Assembly: GCF_018326305.1 (NCBI RefSeq)
Contig: NZ_AP023416.1
Coordinates: 558,001-622,000, forward strand
Length of the DNA: 64,000 nucleotides
Direction of reading: 5' to 3'
Source: Vescimonas fastidiosa
GTDB lineage: Bacteria > Bacillota > Clostridia > Oscillospirales > Oscillospiraceae
Made by a program: the position numbers and the translations under genes. The notes under the pieces are model-generated. The model did not search any database. It had not been told where the DNA came from and saw only the letters and a list, made by a program, of their open reading frames with translations. The first letter of the stretch is position 1; every line of letters begins with the position of its first letter. This document shows positions 41,888 through 49,023 of this stretch, in pieces.

Positions 41888-41968
41888 ATAAGGGTTTGGG
41901 ATTATCCCAACAAGCAAAGCACAGACAGGTGCTTTTTCGGGAGTGTGGCTACACTCCCTATGCTTGCT
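41888..41968 (-). promoter_or_regulatory. Three-hairpin element, copy B (candidate oriT or leader)
   Basis: Reading on the minus strand it has the same order as copy A: AGCAAGCATA, stem GGGAGTGT/ACACTCCC, middle stem AAAGCAC/GTGCTTT, TTGCTTG, stem TTGGGAT/ATCCCAA, AAACCCTTAT. The middle stem differs completely in sequence from copy A but still pairs. Confidence 0.65.
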
Positions 41969-42068
41969 ACGGTATCTCTACCCTCACTACTACTACGGTG
42001 AACACCCCCGAAACTGCCAAACAGACACAAAAAAGCCGCAGGAGCAGTATGCTTTTGCAGCGTGTATA

Positions 42069-42103
42069 AAAGAAAACAACAGCGGTTTTTAATCCGCTGC
42101 TGC
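42069..42103 (-). terminator. Terminator of the HTH gene
   Basis: On the minus strand CAGCGG and CCGCTG pair around ATTAAAAA, followed by TTGTTTTCTTTT. The stem overlaps the stop codon at 42,089-42,091. Confidence 0.65.
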
Positions 42104-42457
42104 TTCGTGTTTTTTCTCGACTTCCACAACTTTCTGTGCCGTTGCGGTGACAATTTCCAATCCGTCATTACTCATACCATCAAGTAGGGTATCAAGCTGA
42201 CGCCGCTGTGTATTCTTTTCAGCGTCTTTGTTCGGAAAGAAAAACTGATCTACCGATATGGAATAACGGGTAACAAGCTCATAGAAGATTTGCAGGCTCG
42301 GTTGCTGACCTTTGTTTTCGATATTCGCAAGGTAGCGCGGAGATAAGTTCATAGCGTCGCAAACATCTTTGCGCGATTCCTTTCTCTCCATCCGTGCCGC
42401 TTTTATGGCTTGCCCGAAAGCCTTGAAGTCATAAAGTGGTACTGGTCTTTTCGCCAT
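42089..42457 (-). CDS. XRE-family helix-turn-helix regulator
   Basis: A 122-residue repressor-like protein. The helix-turn-helix is at about residues 13-65 (FGQAIKAARMERKESRKDVC, LSPRYLANIENKGQQPSLQI), with a short helical C-terminus. It lies leftward upstream of mobC and probably controls the relaxase region or the divergent genes. ATG 42,457 has only a weak upstream ribosome site. Confidence 0.78.
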   Translation of the reverse strand: MAKRPVPLYDFKAFGQAIKAARMERKESRKDVCDAMNLSPRYLANIENKGQQPSLQIFYELVTRYSISVDQFFFPNKDAEKNTQRRQLDTLLDGMSNDGLEIVTATAQKVVEVEKKHEAAAD

Positions 42458-42561
42458 TTTTATTCACCCTATTACATTTTACAGTTCATCTTTCGTTTTG
42501 GATATGCTTATACAGTTCCTATGATTAGCCAATATAATTCAAATAATTCACAGGATGTTTC

Positions 42562-42590
42562 TTGATTTTATTCGTTTGACCGTATATAAT
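42562..42590 (+). promoter_or_regulatory. Promoter of the 42,628 gene
   Basis: TTGATT (42,562-42,567) and TATAAT (42,585-42,590) are 17 bases apart, in an AT-rich region. Confidence 0.65.
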
Positions 42591-42627
42591 ATATAGTGCT
42601 ATCACTTTATGGAGGGAGGGATAATCT

Positions 42628-42813
42628 ATGTTTGAATATATGACAGTACAAGAGGCGGCAAAGTTGTGGGAGATTTCCGAACGCCGCATACAAAAGTTAT
42701 GCGAAGAAAATAGAATTGACGGTGTGGTAAGATTAAGTCGCGTTTGGCTTATTCCCCGAAATGCAGAAAAGCCATTTGATGGTCGTAGAAAAGAAAATCG
42801 CAAATCGACCTAA
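42628..42813 (+). CDS. Small MerR/excisionase-like DNA-binding protein
   Basis: A 61-residue protein with a winged helix (YMTVQEAAKLWEISERRIQK, LCEENRIDGVVRLSRVWLIP), the pattern of short HTH_17 proteins, and a basic tail. ATG 42,628 follows GGAGGGAGGG. It could be an excisionase-type factor or a local regulator; context does not decide. Confidence 0.75.
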   Translation: MFEYMTVQEAAKLWEISERRIQKLCEENRIDGVVRLSRVWLIPRNAEKPFDGRRKENRKST

Positions 42814-42960
42814 AAATGCTACATCATAAAGAAACCAAAATAGGTTTTATAGTTAAAACTCAACGAAAAATCGAGAATATTTGAAAAATCCCCTTGCGTG
42901 AGGTATTGCTTGTGACGCTGCGTAATGATGTAAAATAGGCAGTGTAAGGAGGTGAAAGCT

Positions 42961-43695
42961 ATGTCAAAGTACACAACAGGAGAAATTGCAAAGCTCTGTG
43001 GCGTTTCTGTCCGAACGGTACAGTATTATGATTCCAGAAATATTCTCATTCCCAGCGAATTGTCAGAGGGTGGACGTCGGCTATACTCTGAGCAGGATTT
43101 GAAGCGAATGAAGATTATTTGCTTTCTTCGTGATGCAGGAATCTCAATTAACAGCATTGGTGAACTACTTTCAGAAGATAATCCGGGCAGTGTTATTTCT
43201 GTTTTACTTGAACAGCAAGAGCAGCTTCTGCAAGAAGAAGTGAGTGAGCGCAAAGCGAAGCTGGAAATGATCGACGGTATCAGACGAGAGCTAAAGAGCA
43301 TGGAGAATTTCTCTGTTGAATCTATCGGTGATATAGCATATGCGATGGGAAACAAAAAGAAAATGAATCAGCTTCATGCCATTTTGTTAATTTCTGGTAT
43401 TCCTATCGGCATAATTCAGTGGACATCAATTATTATGTGGATAGCTACAGGAATATGGTGGCCTATCATTGTTTGGGCTTTATTAGCGATTCCGTATGGA
43501 ATCTGGGTATCCAACTTTTACTTCAAGCGAGTTGCGTATATCTGTCCACGGTGCCATGAAGTATTCAAACCAAATTTTAAGGAAGCATTTTGGGCAAGAC
43601 ATACACCGACACTCCGAAAGCTGACCTGTACTTGTTGTGGATATCACGGCTTCTGTGTAGAAACTTACGGAAAGGAGGAAAAGAAAAATGGATAA
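42961..43695 (+). CDS. MerR-family regulator with membrane and zinc-ribbon C-terminus
   Basis: A 244-residue protein. Residues 1-70 are a MerR DNA-binding domain (YTTGEIAKLCGVSVRTVQYY), then a coiled coil. Two membrane helices follow at about 140-185 (WTSIIMWIATGIWWPIIVWALL) and a CPRCHE...CTCCGYHG zinc ribbon ends the protein. It may sense a membrane-active compound and control the ABC transporter downstream. ATG 42,961 follows AAGGAGGTG. The fused membrane part is unusual for MerR proteins. Confidence 0.78.
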   Translation: MSKYTTGEIAKLCGVSVRTVQYYDSRNILIPSELSEGGRRLYSEQDLKRMKIICFLRDAGISINSIGELLSEDNPGSVISVLLEQQEQLLQEEVSERKAKLEMIDGIRRELKSMENFSVESIGDIAYAMGNKKKMNQLHAILLISGIPIGIIQWTSIIMWIATGIWWPIIVWALLAIPYGIWVSNFYFKRVAYICPRCHEVFKPNFKEAFWARHTPTLRKLTCTCCGYHGFCVETYGKEEKKNG

Positions 43696-43891
43696 GGTTA
43701 TGGAATTTCTTCCGTTTTTGATTCCGCTTGTAATTGCGGAATTTGCACTGTTAGGGTATACATTGCATCACATTTTGACCCATAACACCTATAAGCGTGG
43801 AAATCGTACTTTGTGGCTTATCATAACCATTGTACTGATGAACTTTGTTGGGCCGATCCTTTACTTTCTGTTCGGAAAGGAGGATGCATAA
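43688..43891 (+). CDS. PLDc_N-type small membrane protein
   Basis: A 67-residue protein with two membrane helices and the NFVGPILYFLFGK end typical of the phospholipase-D nuclease N-terminal (PLDc_N) family, without any catalytic part. It overlaps the genes on both sides by 8 bases and 1 base. In similar clusters such proteins accompany bacitracin/lantibiotic-type transporters, so an immunity role is possible. Confidence 0.75.
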   Translation: MDKVMEFLPFLIPLVIAEFALLGYTLHHILTHNTYKRGNRTLWLIITIVLMNFVGPILYFLFGKEDA

Positions 43892-44790
43892 TGGATATGT
43901 TATACATCTCCGATCTGTACAAGCGTTTTAGTGATAAAAAGGTTTTGAATGGGCTGAATTTATCTGTACCAGAACATAGCATATTCGGATTTATAGGTAA
44001 AAACGGCGCAGGCAAAACAACGACGATGAAAATGGTACTCGGACTCTTAAAAGCGGATGCAGGTGAGATTATAGTAAACGGTGAAAAAGTGGTTTACGGA
44101 CAAACAACAACTAATCGTTATATAGGTTATCTGCCCGACGTACCGGAGTTTTATCCATTTATGACGGCGGCAGAATATCTTCACTTTTGCGGCGAAATTA
44201 CAGGAATGAAGCGAACAGAGAATGAAGAGCGTTGTAAGGATCTATTGGAGTTAGTTGGACTTGGGAATGAAACGCATCACATAAAAGGTTTTTCAAGAGG
44301 TATGAAACAGCGTTTGGGTATTGCACAGGCTCTCTTAAATAGACCAAAGCTGTTGATCTGTGATGAACCCACTTCTGCGCTTGATCCCGTGGGAAGAAAA
44401 GAAATATTGGATATTCTTTTGGCTATCAGGGAACAAACGACGGTGTTGTTTTCCACGCATATCCTTTCAGACGTAGAGCGCATTTGTACCGACGTGGCCT
44501 TTCTTAATAACGGCGTGGTAGGTGTTCAAGGAAAACTTTCCGACATTAAAACGAGATACCGCAGTGAAGAATATCAGTTGGAAACGGGAAATGATACAGA
44601 TATGCTCATTCTTCAGCAAACTTTTCCTAATATGCAACAAATCGGCAGAAATCAACTTGTTTTTTGCGAAGGCGATTACACCGTATTTGATATACTGCGC
44701 TTTATAGCGGGTAAGCATATCGCACTTTTGAAATTGGAACGAGCAGAGCCAACGTTGGAGTCTTTGTTTATGGAGGTGGTTGAGAAATGA
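43891..44790 (+). CDS. ABC transporter ATP-binding protein
   Basis: A 299-residue ATPase subunit with Walker A GKNGAGKTT (36-44), signature FSRGMKQRLGIAQALL near 133 and Walker B LLICDEPTSALDP near 155. The family is the BcrA/ABC-2 exporter type often linked to peptide-antibiotic resistance. ATG 43,891 overlaps the previous stop (ATAATG). The upstream in-frame start at 43,813 lies inside the previous gene and is not needed. Confidence 0.9.
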   Translation: MDMLYISDLYKRFSDKKVLNGLNLSVPEHSIFGFIGKNGAGKTTTMKMVLGLLKADAGEIIVNGEKVVYGQTTTNRYIGYLPDVPEFYPFMTAAEYLHFCGEITGMKRTENEERCKDLLELVGLGNETHHIKGFSRGMKQRLGIAQALLNRPKLLICDEPTSALDPVGRKEILDILLAIREQTTVLFSTHILSDVERICTDVAFLNNGVVGVQGKLSDIKTRYRSEEYQLETGNDTDMLILQQTFPNMQQIGRNQLVFCEGDYTVFDILRFIAGKHIALLKLERAEPTLESLFMEVVEK

Positions 44791-45557
44791 AATCCTTGCT
44801 TGCCTTTATAAAAAAAGAAACAATGGAACAGTTTCGCTCGGGCAGATTGATGATTCTCGGCATACTGTTTGTTCTGCTCGGCGTTATGAATCCGGCTGTT
44901 GCAAAAATAACACCTTGGCTGCTTGAGATATTGGCAGATTCCCTTGCGGAAAGCGGTATGACTGTAACGCCTGTAACTGTAAGCGCAATGGATTCATGGG
45001 TGCAATTCTTTAAGAATATGCCACTTGGATTGATTGTCTTTGTTTTGCTTCAAAGCAGCATCTTCACCAAGGAATATCAATCGGGCACGTTGGTTCTGTC
45101 TTTAACCAAAGGGCTTGAACGCTTTAAGGTCGTTGTTTCCAAAACTGTTGTGCTTACTGTGCTTTGGACGGTTGGCTATTGGCTGTGCTTTGGGATCACA
45201 TACGGATATAACGCATATTTCTGGGATAATTCGGTAGCACAAAACCTTATCCTTTCTGTGGTATGTTGGTGGCTGTTCGGTGTGTGTGTAATTTCGTTGA
45301 TGATCTTATTCTCTACGATTGCAAATTCAAACACAGGTGTGCTTGTCGGAACGGGTAGCGTTGTCCTTGCGTCTTATCTGCTCGGCTTGCTTTCTAAAAT
45401 AAGTAAATATTTGCCGACCTTATTAGCCAACGGAAACCCTTTGATTTACGGTGTTGTAGAAGCAAAAACATACATCCTAGCTATTTTAATTACAGTGGTT
45501 GCGAGTTTGATATGCTTTGCCGTAAGTATACCTATATTTAACAAAAAGCAACTGTAA
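44787..45557 (+). CDS. ABC-2 type transporter permease
   Basis: A 256-residue membrane protein with six hydrophobic helices (GRLMILGILFVLLGVM, LGLIVFVLLQSSIF, VVLTVLWTVGYWLCFGI, and three more) and FTKEYQSGTLVLSLTKG between helices 2 and 3, typical of ABC-2 permeases. It is coupled to the ATPase gene by an ATGA overlap. The substrate is unknown. Confidence 0.87.
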   Translation: MKSLLAFIKKETMEQFRSGRLMILGILFVLLGVMNPAVAKITPWLLEILADSLAESGMTVTPVTVSAMDSWVQFFKNMPLGLIVFVLLQSSIFTKEYQSGTLVLSLTKGLERFKVVVSKTVVLTVLWTVGYWLCFGITYGYNAYFWDNSVAQNLILSVVCWWLFGVCVISLMILFSTIANSNTGVLVGTGSVVLASYLLGLLSKISKYLPTLLANGNPLIYGVVEAKTYILAILITVVASLICFAVSIPIFNKKQL

Positions 45558-45573
45558 TTTTGAAATCAAAACA

Positions 45574-45762
45574 ATGAAACAAACAGATTTTATATTGTGT
45601 CCGATCTGTAAAAACAAAACTCGCTTGAAGATGCGGGAAGATACGGAACTTAAAAACTTTCCGCTTTTCTGCCCGAAGTGCAAACAAGAAACGCTAATAA
45701 GCGTTAAACAACTAAAAATTACAATACTCAAAGAGCCAGACGCAGAGACGCAGAGCCGATAA
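45574..45762 (+). CDS. Cysteine-rich KTR domain protein
   Basis: A 62-residue zinc-ribbon protein: CPICKNKTRLKMREDTELKN, then CPKCKQETLI. The KTR family is found in conjugative elements, often next to cargo. It starts at ATG 45,574, 16 bases behind the permease gene, and ends within a terminator stem. Confidence 0.82.
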   Translation: MKQTDFILCPICKNKTRLKMREDTELKNFPLFCPKCKQETLISVKQLKITILKEPDAETQSR

Positions 45763-45802
45763 CCCGCAGCCATTGAGCGCGGATTATCGGCTCTTAATTT
45801 TT
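45752..45802 (+). terminator. Terminator of the ABC transporter operon
   Basis: AGAGCCGATAA (45,752-45,762) pairs with TTATCGGCTCT (45,784-45,794), followed by a T-rich stretch. The stem includes the KTR stop codon. Confidence 0.75.
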
Positions 45803-45970
45803 ATCAACACACAAAACCGCCATTCAATGACGATCTTGCGTGAAAGAAAATCAACGGTGGTTTTGAAATATCAATTTCAAGCCGCCGTTTTCCTTTTGAA
45901 AATTTGGATTTACGGGGGGTATTAAAGTCACCCATTTTTAAGGATATGGCGGTATCAAGGAGGTATCGTC

Positions 45971-46078
45971 ATGTTCATTTTTGTTTGTACTCCCCCGCCA
46001 AATAGCCTACGCTCAAAAAAAGCCTTTACCCACCGTCGGGATATTTCGCCCATGAGCATGAACTGTCAATACATCTAA
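45971..46078 (+). CDS. Putative 35-residue leader peptide
   Basis: ATG 45,971 lies 7 bases after AAGGAGG. The peptide MFIFVCTPPPNSLRSKKAFT, then HRRDISPMSMNCQYI, has three consecutive prolines at residues 8-10, a known stalling motif. A perfect 15-bp terminator hairpin starts 20 bases after its stop. It is the main content of the 590-base gap between the KTR and sigma-factor genes. Attenuation of the downstream sigma-factor operon is inferred from the layout. Confidence 0.55.
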   Translation: MFIFVCTPPPNSLRSKKAFTHRRDISPMSMNCQYI

Positions 46079-46097
46079 ATACTGCTGACAAATCCTT

Positions 46098-46133
46098 TGC
46101 GCCCGTCTGCAAATTGCAGACGGGCGCATTTTG
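46098..46133 (+). terminator. Leader terminator / attenuator hairpin
   Basis: TGCGCCCGTCTGCAA (46,098-46,112) and TTGCAGACGGGCGCA (46,114-46,128) are a perfect 15-bp inverted repeat with TTTTG after it. It sits between the leader peptide and the sigma-factor gene. A second stem, TGTCCGA/TCGGACA, is at 46,175-46,208. Confidence 0.75.
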
Positions 46134-46353
46134 TCGTTTTAGCCGCTTTGCTGTCGGCTGTCGATCCCCGCCGCTGTCCGATCTGTTGCTGATTTCAACA
46201 CTCGGACAGGAGGTGCGACGCATGGATTAGTCGTAACAACTTTCTAAAAATTCATCTTTCATATTTGGAAGTTCAGCCCCCGCTTACCGTAGTAGTGGCG
46301 AAAGGGGAGGAAAAGTATCACCCGCCTTTGCGGACGCGAAGGGAGGTGAATAC

Positions 46354-46782
46354 ATGAAGCCTCATTCGCACGAAGAACACATCCAGCACTCCTTTGATGC
46401 GTTTTGCAAAAAGGTACTGCGGAACGAAGCGCGGGACTACCAGGACGAACTTGCACGGAAAAGAAACCGTGAGATTTCCTTTTCCGATCTGCCGGTTGAA
46501 GTTATGGAGCAGCTTTCCGTCTGCGATCTCTATTTTGTAGAGGACAAGACCTTTGGCGTTCTTGATTATGCGGTGTATATCGAAAATGACGATCTGGCGC
46601 AGGCGATTGCAGCCCTGCCGATGGACAAGCGCGATATTATCCTGCTGTCCTATTTCCTTGATATGTCGGACAACGAGATCGCCAAGCTGCTGAATATGGT
46701 ACGCAGCTCCGTTGCATACCGCAGGACAAGCACCTTGAAGCTGCTGAAAGAACTGATGGGAGGTAACACAGATGACACATAA
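46354..46782 (+). CDS. Sigma-70-like factor of the ICE
   Basis: A 142-residue protein whose C-terminal half is a sigma region 4 helix-turn-helix (IAALPMDKRDIILLSYFLDM, DNEIAKLLNMVRSSVAYRRT). It resembles ORF7-type regulators of Tn916-like elements, which drive expression of excision genes. ATG 46,354 follows GGGAGGTG. It overlaps the next gene by 11 bases. Likely regulator of ICE1 recombination genes. Confidence 0.8.
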   Translation: MKPHSHEEHIQHSFDAFCKKVLRNEARDYQDELARKRNREISFSDLPVEVMEQLSVCDLYFVEDKTFGVLDYAVYIENDDLAQAIAALPMDKRDIILLSYFLDMSDNEIAKLLNMVRSSVAYRRTSTLKLLKELMGGNTDDT

Positions 46783-47011
46783 CAATGTGAAAGCGCATCT
46801 GCTGCCCTTTTCTGTCATTCAGAAAGCGGCAGGCGGCGATGTCGAAGCCATCAACGCTGTTTTGAAACACTACGAGGGGTACATAGCCAGACTGTCGTTG
46901 CGCGAGCTGTACGACGAATACGGCAACCCTCATTTGTGTGTGGACGAAGAACTGCGCCGTAGGCTGGAAACGAAGCTCATAACGAAGATTCTTACTTTTC
47001 GGGTGAATTGA
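46772..47011 (+). CDS. Helix-turn-helix conjugative-transposon protein (ORF8-like)
   Basis: A 79-residue protein with FSVIQKAAGGDVEAINAVLK and HYEGYIARLSLRELYDEYGN, matching the short HTH proteins that follow the sigma-like gene in Tn916/Tn1549-type elements. It is co-transcribed with it and presumably takes part in controlling excision genes. Confidence 0.8.
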   Translation: MTHNNVKAHLLPFSVIQKAAGGDVEAINAVLKHYEGYIARLSLRELYDEYGNPHLCVDEELRRRLETKLITKILTFRVN

Positions 47012-47411
47012 CCCGACTGCCGGACAAGCGTTTCATTCCCCTTTCCGTCTGATTCGGCTGATGCTCCTTGACAAACACGCGCCCGCCGCGTCATAAAGCA
47101 CAAAGGACACATCCCTTTTGCGTCGAGCCGTGCGGCGGATGCGCCAAGACACATATCCGGGAGGATATGCCGAGCGACAAACACTATCACCGTAATGCAG
47201 CGTGGCAGCTTGCGGGCGAGGACGCGCAGGAGGAACAATGGTACTCATTCGCAGTCACAGTCCGAGCGTGATAAAACCGTCGCAGGCAATGAGCGGATCT
47301 CCGGCAGACCGTCGGAGGGGTGGAACTCCCGTGGAGCTGCGCCAGCAGCCGTCCTTTGAGCTTCTTTATTTTGATTTATTTTTCTATCCCATGAAAGGGG
47401 GATTTATTTCT
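47012..47411. other. Gap without a clear gene
   Basis: In this 400-base stretch I see no supported gene. A 67-codon frame (47,068-47,271) has no ribosome site. The end of the gap holds an AAAGGGGGA ribosome site for TnpW. Confidence 0.4.
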
Positions 47412-47585
47412 ATGAACACAGCAATCAATCAGAAAGCAAATGTCCCCGTTGTACGAGAGTACAAAATCGGGGGCATGACATATATCGTGAAAGCCGTCGT
47501 TAAGGACGGCGCAAAAGAGGACGCCGCGACAAAAATTCGCCGCATGATAAGAAATGATATGCAGCAGGCAAAGAGCCACAAATAA
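47412..47585 (+). CDS. tnpW: TnpW family transposon-encoded protein
   Basis: A 57-residue protein with VVREYKIGGMTYIVKAVVKD and a helix ending KIRRMIRNDM, the pattern of TnpW. It is typically found just before the serine recombinase in these elements, as here. ATG 47,412 follows AAAGGGGGA. The role is unknown; excisionase-like or regulatory is possible. Confidence 0.75.
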   Translation: MNTAINQKANVPVVREYKIGGMTYIVKAVVKDGAKEDAATKIRRMIRNDMQQAKSHK

Positions 47586-47671
47586 TTAACATCTTGCCTA
47601 CTGACGGCGAACAGGTTTTATGGTATAATATGAGCAACCTGTTTGTCCGGCTGCCGGAACAGGAGGTAAAC

Positions 47672-47824
47672 ATGAAACAGCAGCCAGACAAGATGACCGC
47701 ATACTACTATCGTGCGGCGCATATCAATACAGATTTGTACCTTGACAATCAAATGTACCGACTTCTCCACCATGCAATGACAAACGGTGTGTCCCTTGCT
47801 GCGAAAGGTGGTGACTGCAAATGA
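47672..47824 (+). CDS. Small hypothetical protein before the recombinase
   Basis: A 50-residue protein (MKQQPDKMTAYYYRAAHINT, ending GVSLAAKGGDCK). ATG 47,672 lies 6 bases after AGGAGG and its stop overlaps the recombinase start (ATGA). It resembles the small recombinase-coupled genes of such elements, but the family is not recognised. Confidence 0.6.
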   Translation: MKQQPDKMTAYYYRAAHINTDLYLDNQMYRLLHHAMTNGVSLAAKGGDCK

Positions 47825-48246
47825 TGAACGGAATCCAGTTTCAGAGTGTGCAGACGCCTAACGCTTTAAGCAGCGAACTCCGCAGCGTGATCCGTGACAA
47901 TGTTCTGCAATTCTATGTGCAGGGCAACGGAATGGATGCACAGGAAGAAGGCATAACCGCCCTGTATGAACGCTTGTCGCAGGAAGATAAGTTAGACGGC
48001 GAGAGCAACAGTATTGCCAATCAGAAGAAGATTCTGGAACGCTACTGCAAAGATCACGGGTATACCGCTATCCGACACTATGACGAGGATGACGGCTATT
48101 CGGGAACGAACTTTAACCGTCCGGGCTTCCAGCGTATGCTTGCCGATATTAAGGCTGGTAAAATCAAGCGCGTCATCGTAAAGGATTATTGTGCGATAAT
48201 AGGACTAAATCAGAAAGACCTTGAAAACCAAGGCATTCTGGCTTAG
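47821..48246 (+). pseudogene. Serine recombinase of ICE1, truncated N-terminal fragment
   Basis: The frame encodes a resolvase domain (catalytic Ser in ALYERLSQEDKLDGESNSIA; DDGYSGTNFNRPGFQRML) up to RVIVKD. There the IME recombinase and relatives continue with L/MSRLGRNYLQ. Here the sequence changes to YCAIIGLNQ and stops 18 codons later, so the recombinase and zinc-ribbon domains are absent. The break coincides with the start of ICE2 sequence. The remainder may lie beyond ICE2, outside the window. Confidence 0.85.
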
Positions 48247-48290
48247 TCCCTTCTTTTTTTGACCGAAAACAAAGGACTTTCACAATAATC
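48184..48290. repeat. 10-bp inverted repeat at the ICE1/ICE2 junction
   Basis: GATTATTGTG (48,184-48,193) starts exactly where recombinase homology ends; CACAATAATC (48,281-48,290) is its perfect reverse complement. Candidate recombinase binding site at the ICE2 left end. Confidence 0.5.
48202..48260 (+). terminator. Terminator-like structure at ICE2 left end
   Basis: GGACTAA (48,202-48,208) pairs with TTAGTCC (48,243-48,249), with an inner CCTTG/CAAGG stem, followed by TTCTTTTTTT. It would stop transcription from the broken recombinase gene. Confidence 0.6.
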
Positions 48291-48339
48291 AAGCAAGCCG
48301 GAGTGTGCCGCTGCACACTTCCGGCAGAAGGAGGATATA

Positions 48340-48648
48340 GTGGGTGCTATCAAAGTCTTCTTGAAGGAGGTTCTGCTTCCAATCGCGCTTGCGTTCTGCC
48401 TCGCGTCATTTCTCAAGCCGATCTATATGCCTGACGGCGTATGTGACTACTTCCTTATGTGGATCTGCGTCGGCTTGCCATTTGGCATCCGGAGGATGTG
48501 CCTCTGGCTCGTTCCCAGCGGCTACGGTATCTCCGGCTCAGTCGGCATCTTCGCATTGAACTTAATCATAGGCGGTCTTATCGGAGGACTTGCCTTCTTC
48601 ATCGGGCTGCTGCTCGGTGTCATTCATACCATCCGAGAAATCATCTGA
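48340..48648 (+). CDS. Small membrane protein (DUF6050-like)
   Basis: A 102-residue membrane protein (IKVFLKEVLLPIALAFCLAS start; later FALNLIIGGLIGGLAFFIGL). GTG 48,340 follows AGGAGG. The beginning and length resemble DUF6050 proteins of Clostridia, a tentative match. A hairpin CCGGAGTGTG/CACACTTCCGG lies just upstream and a terminator downstream, so it is a single-gene unit. Confidence 0.65.
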   Translation: MGAIKVFLKEVLLPIALAFCLASFLKPIYMPDGVCDYFLMWICVGLPFGIRRMCLWLVPSGYGISGSVGIFALNLIIGGLIGGLAFFIGLLLGVIHTIREII

Positions 48649-48664
48649 ACTACATCGTAAACGA

Positions 48665-48716
48665 AGAGGGTTTGTTTCTTCTCCAATTTGGAGTAAGAAG
48701 CAAACCCTCTTTTTTT
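48665..48716 (+). terminator. Rho-independent terminator
   Basis: AGAGGGTTTGTTTCTT pairs with AAGAAGCAAACCCTCT (one wobble), followed by T's to 48,716. It precedes the ICE2 transfer operon. Confidence 0.85.
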
Positions 48717-48774
48717 GTTGCCCAAAAGCCGGAATATTTGCTGGCGATGCGGCGAAGGAAAGGAGTTTTTAAGC

Positions 48775-49023
48775 ATGAAACGCATGACAGCCGGTGATCT
48801 GCAAGCACTGGAATTGCTGATGCAGACCATACCCGGCTTTGAGCATTTTGACAGCGGCGCGGATGGCATTCTCCCTGAGTGCCGAAGCTGCCGCTTTCAC
48901 CGTCCTCACTGGAAATATCAGTCCTGCGTGTTTGCAGAGTGTCCCTACTGCTGCAATCCCGTTTCTACACTCAAAAATCAAAGTGGCACATCTGATGCCG
49001 GAAAGGAAACCTGTCATGGATAA
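48775..49023 (+). CDS. Small cysteine-rich ICE protein (ICE2)
   Basis: An 82-residue homologue of the ICE1 protein at 3471. It shares CRSCRFHRPHWKYQSCVFAE and C-P-Y, but its N-terminal cysteine cluster is reduced to C-x2-C. ATG 48,775 follows GGAAAGGAG. It overlaps the antirepressor gene by 8 bases. Zinc binding is likely; function unknown. Confidence 0.75.
   Translation: MKRMTAGDLQALELLMQTIPGFEHFDSGADGILPECRSCRFHRPHWKYQSCVFAECPYCCNPVSTLKNQSGTSDAGKETCHG

Larger units (their letters stand above)
3238..48183 (+). mobile_element. ICE1: Tn1549-type integrative conjugative element carrying a nested IME
   Basis: A complete type IV transfer gene set reads rightward from the tRNA (coupling protein, Maff2, TrbL-like, PrgI, VirB4, NlpC/P60, topoisomerase). 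A relaxase/mobC pair reads leftward, and a sigma factor, TnpW and serine recombinase fragment sit at the right end, which is the usual layout of this family. The left boundary is placed at the tRNA 3' end by position only. The right boundary is placed where the recombinase gene loses homology (about 48,184). Coordinates of both ends are inferred, as no flanking direct repeat could be matched inside the window. Confidence 0.75.

Noticed and set aside
43813..43890. An extended start for the ABC ATPase gene
   Set aside because: The extension lies within the preceding PLDc_N gene and lacks a ribosome site, whereas ATG 43,891 has GGAAAGGAGG at good spacing.
46222..46230. A two-codon frame (ATG GAT TAG) with a good AGGAGGTG site upstream of the sigma factor gene
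   Set aside because: Too short to separate from chance. It could be a minigene affecting ribosome flow, but nothing else supports it, and ICE2's equivalent region is not in the window.
47068..47271. A 67-codon frame in the gap before tnpW
   Set aside because: No ribosome binding site and no protein features beyond a few cysteines; the region looks non-coding.
3238..48183. A search by eye for antibiotic-resistance genes in the ICE and IME cargo
   Set aside because: No recognisable tet, erm, van, aminoglycoside or beta-lactamase gene was found. Only the ABC-2 exporter island might affect drug tolerance.
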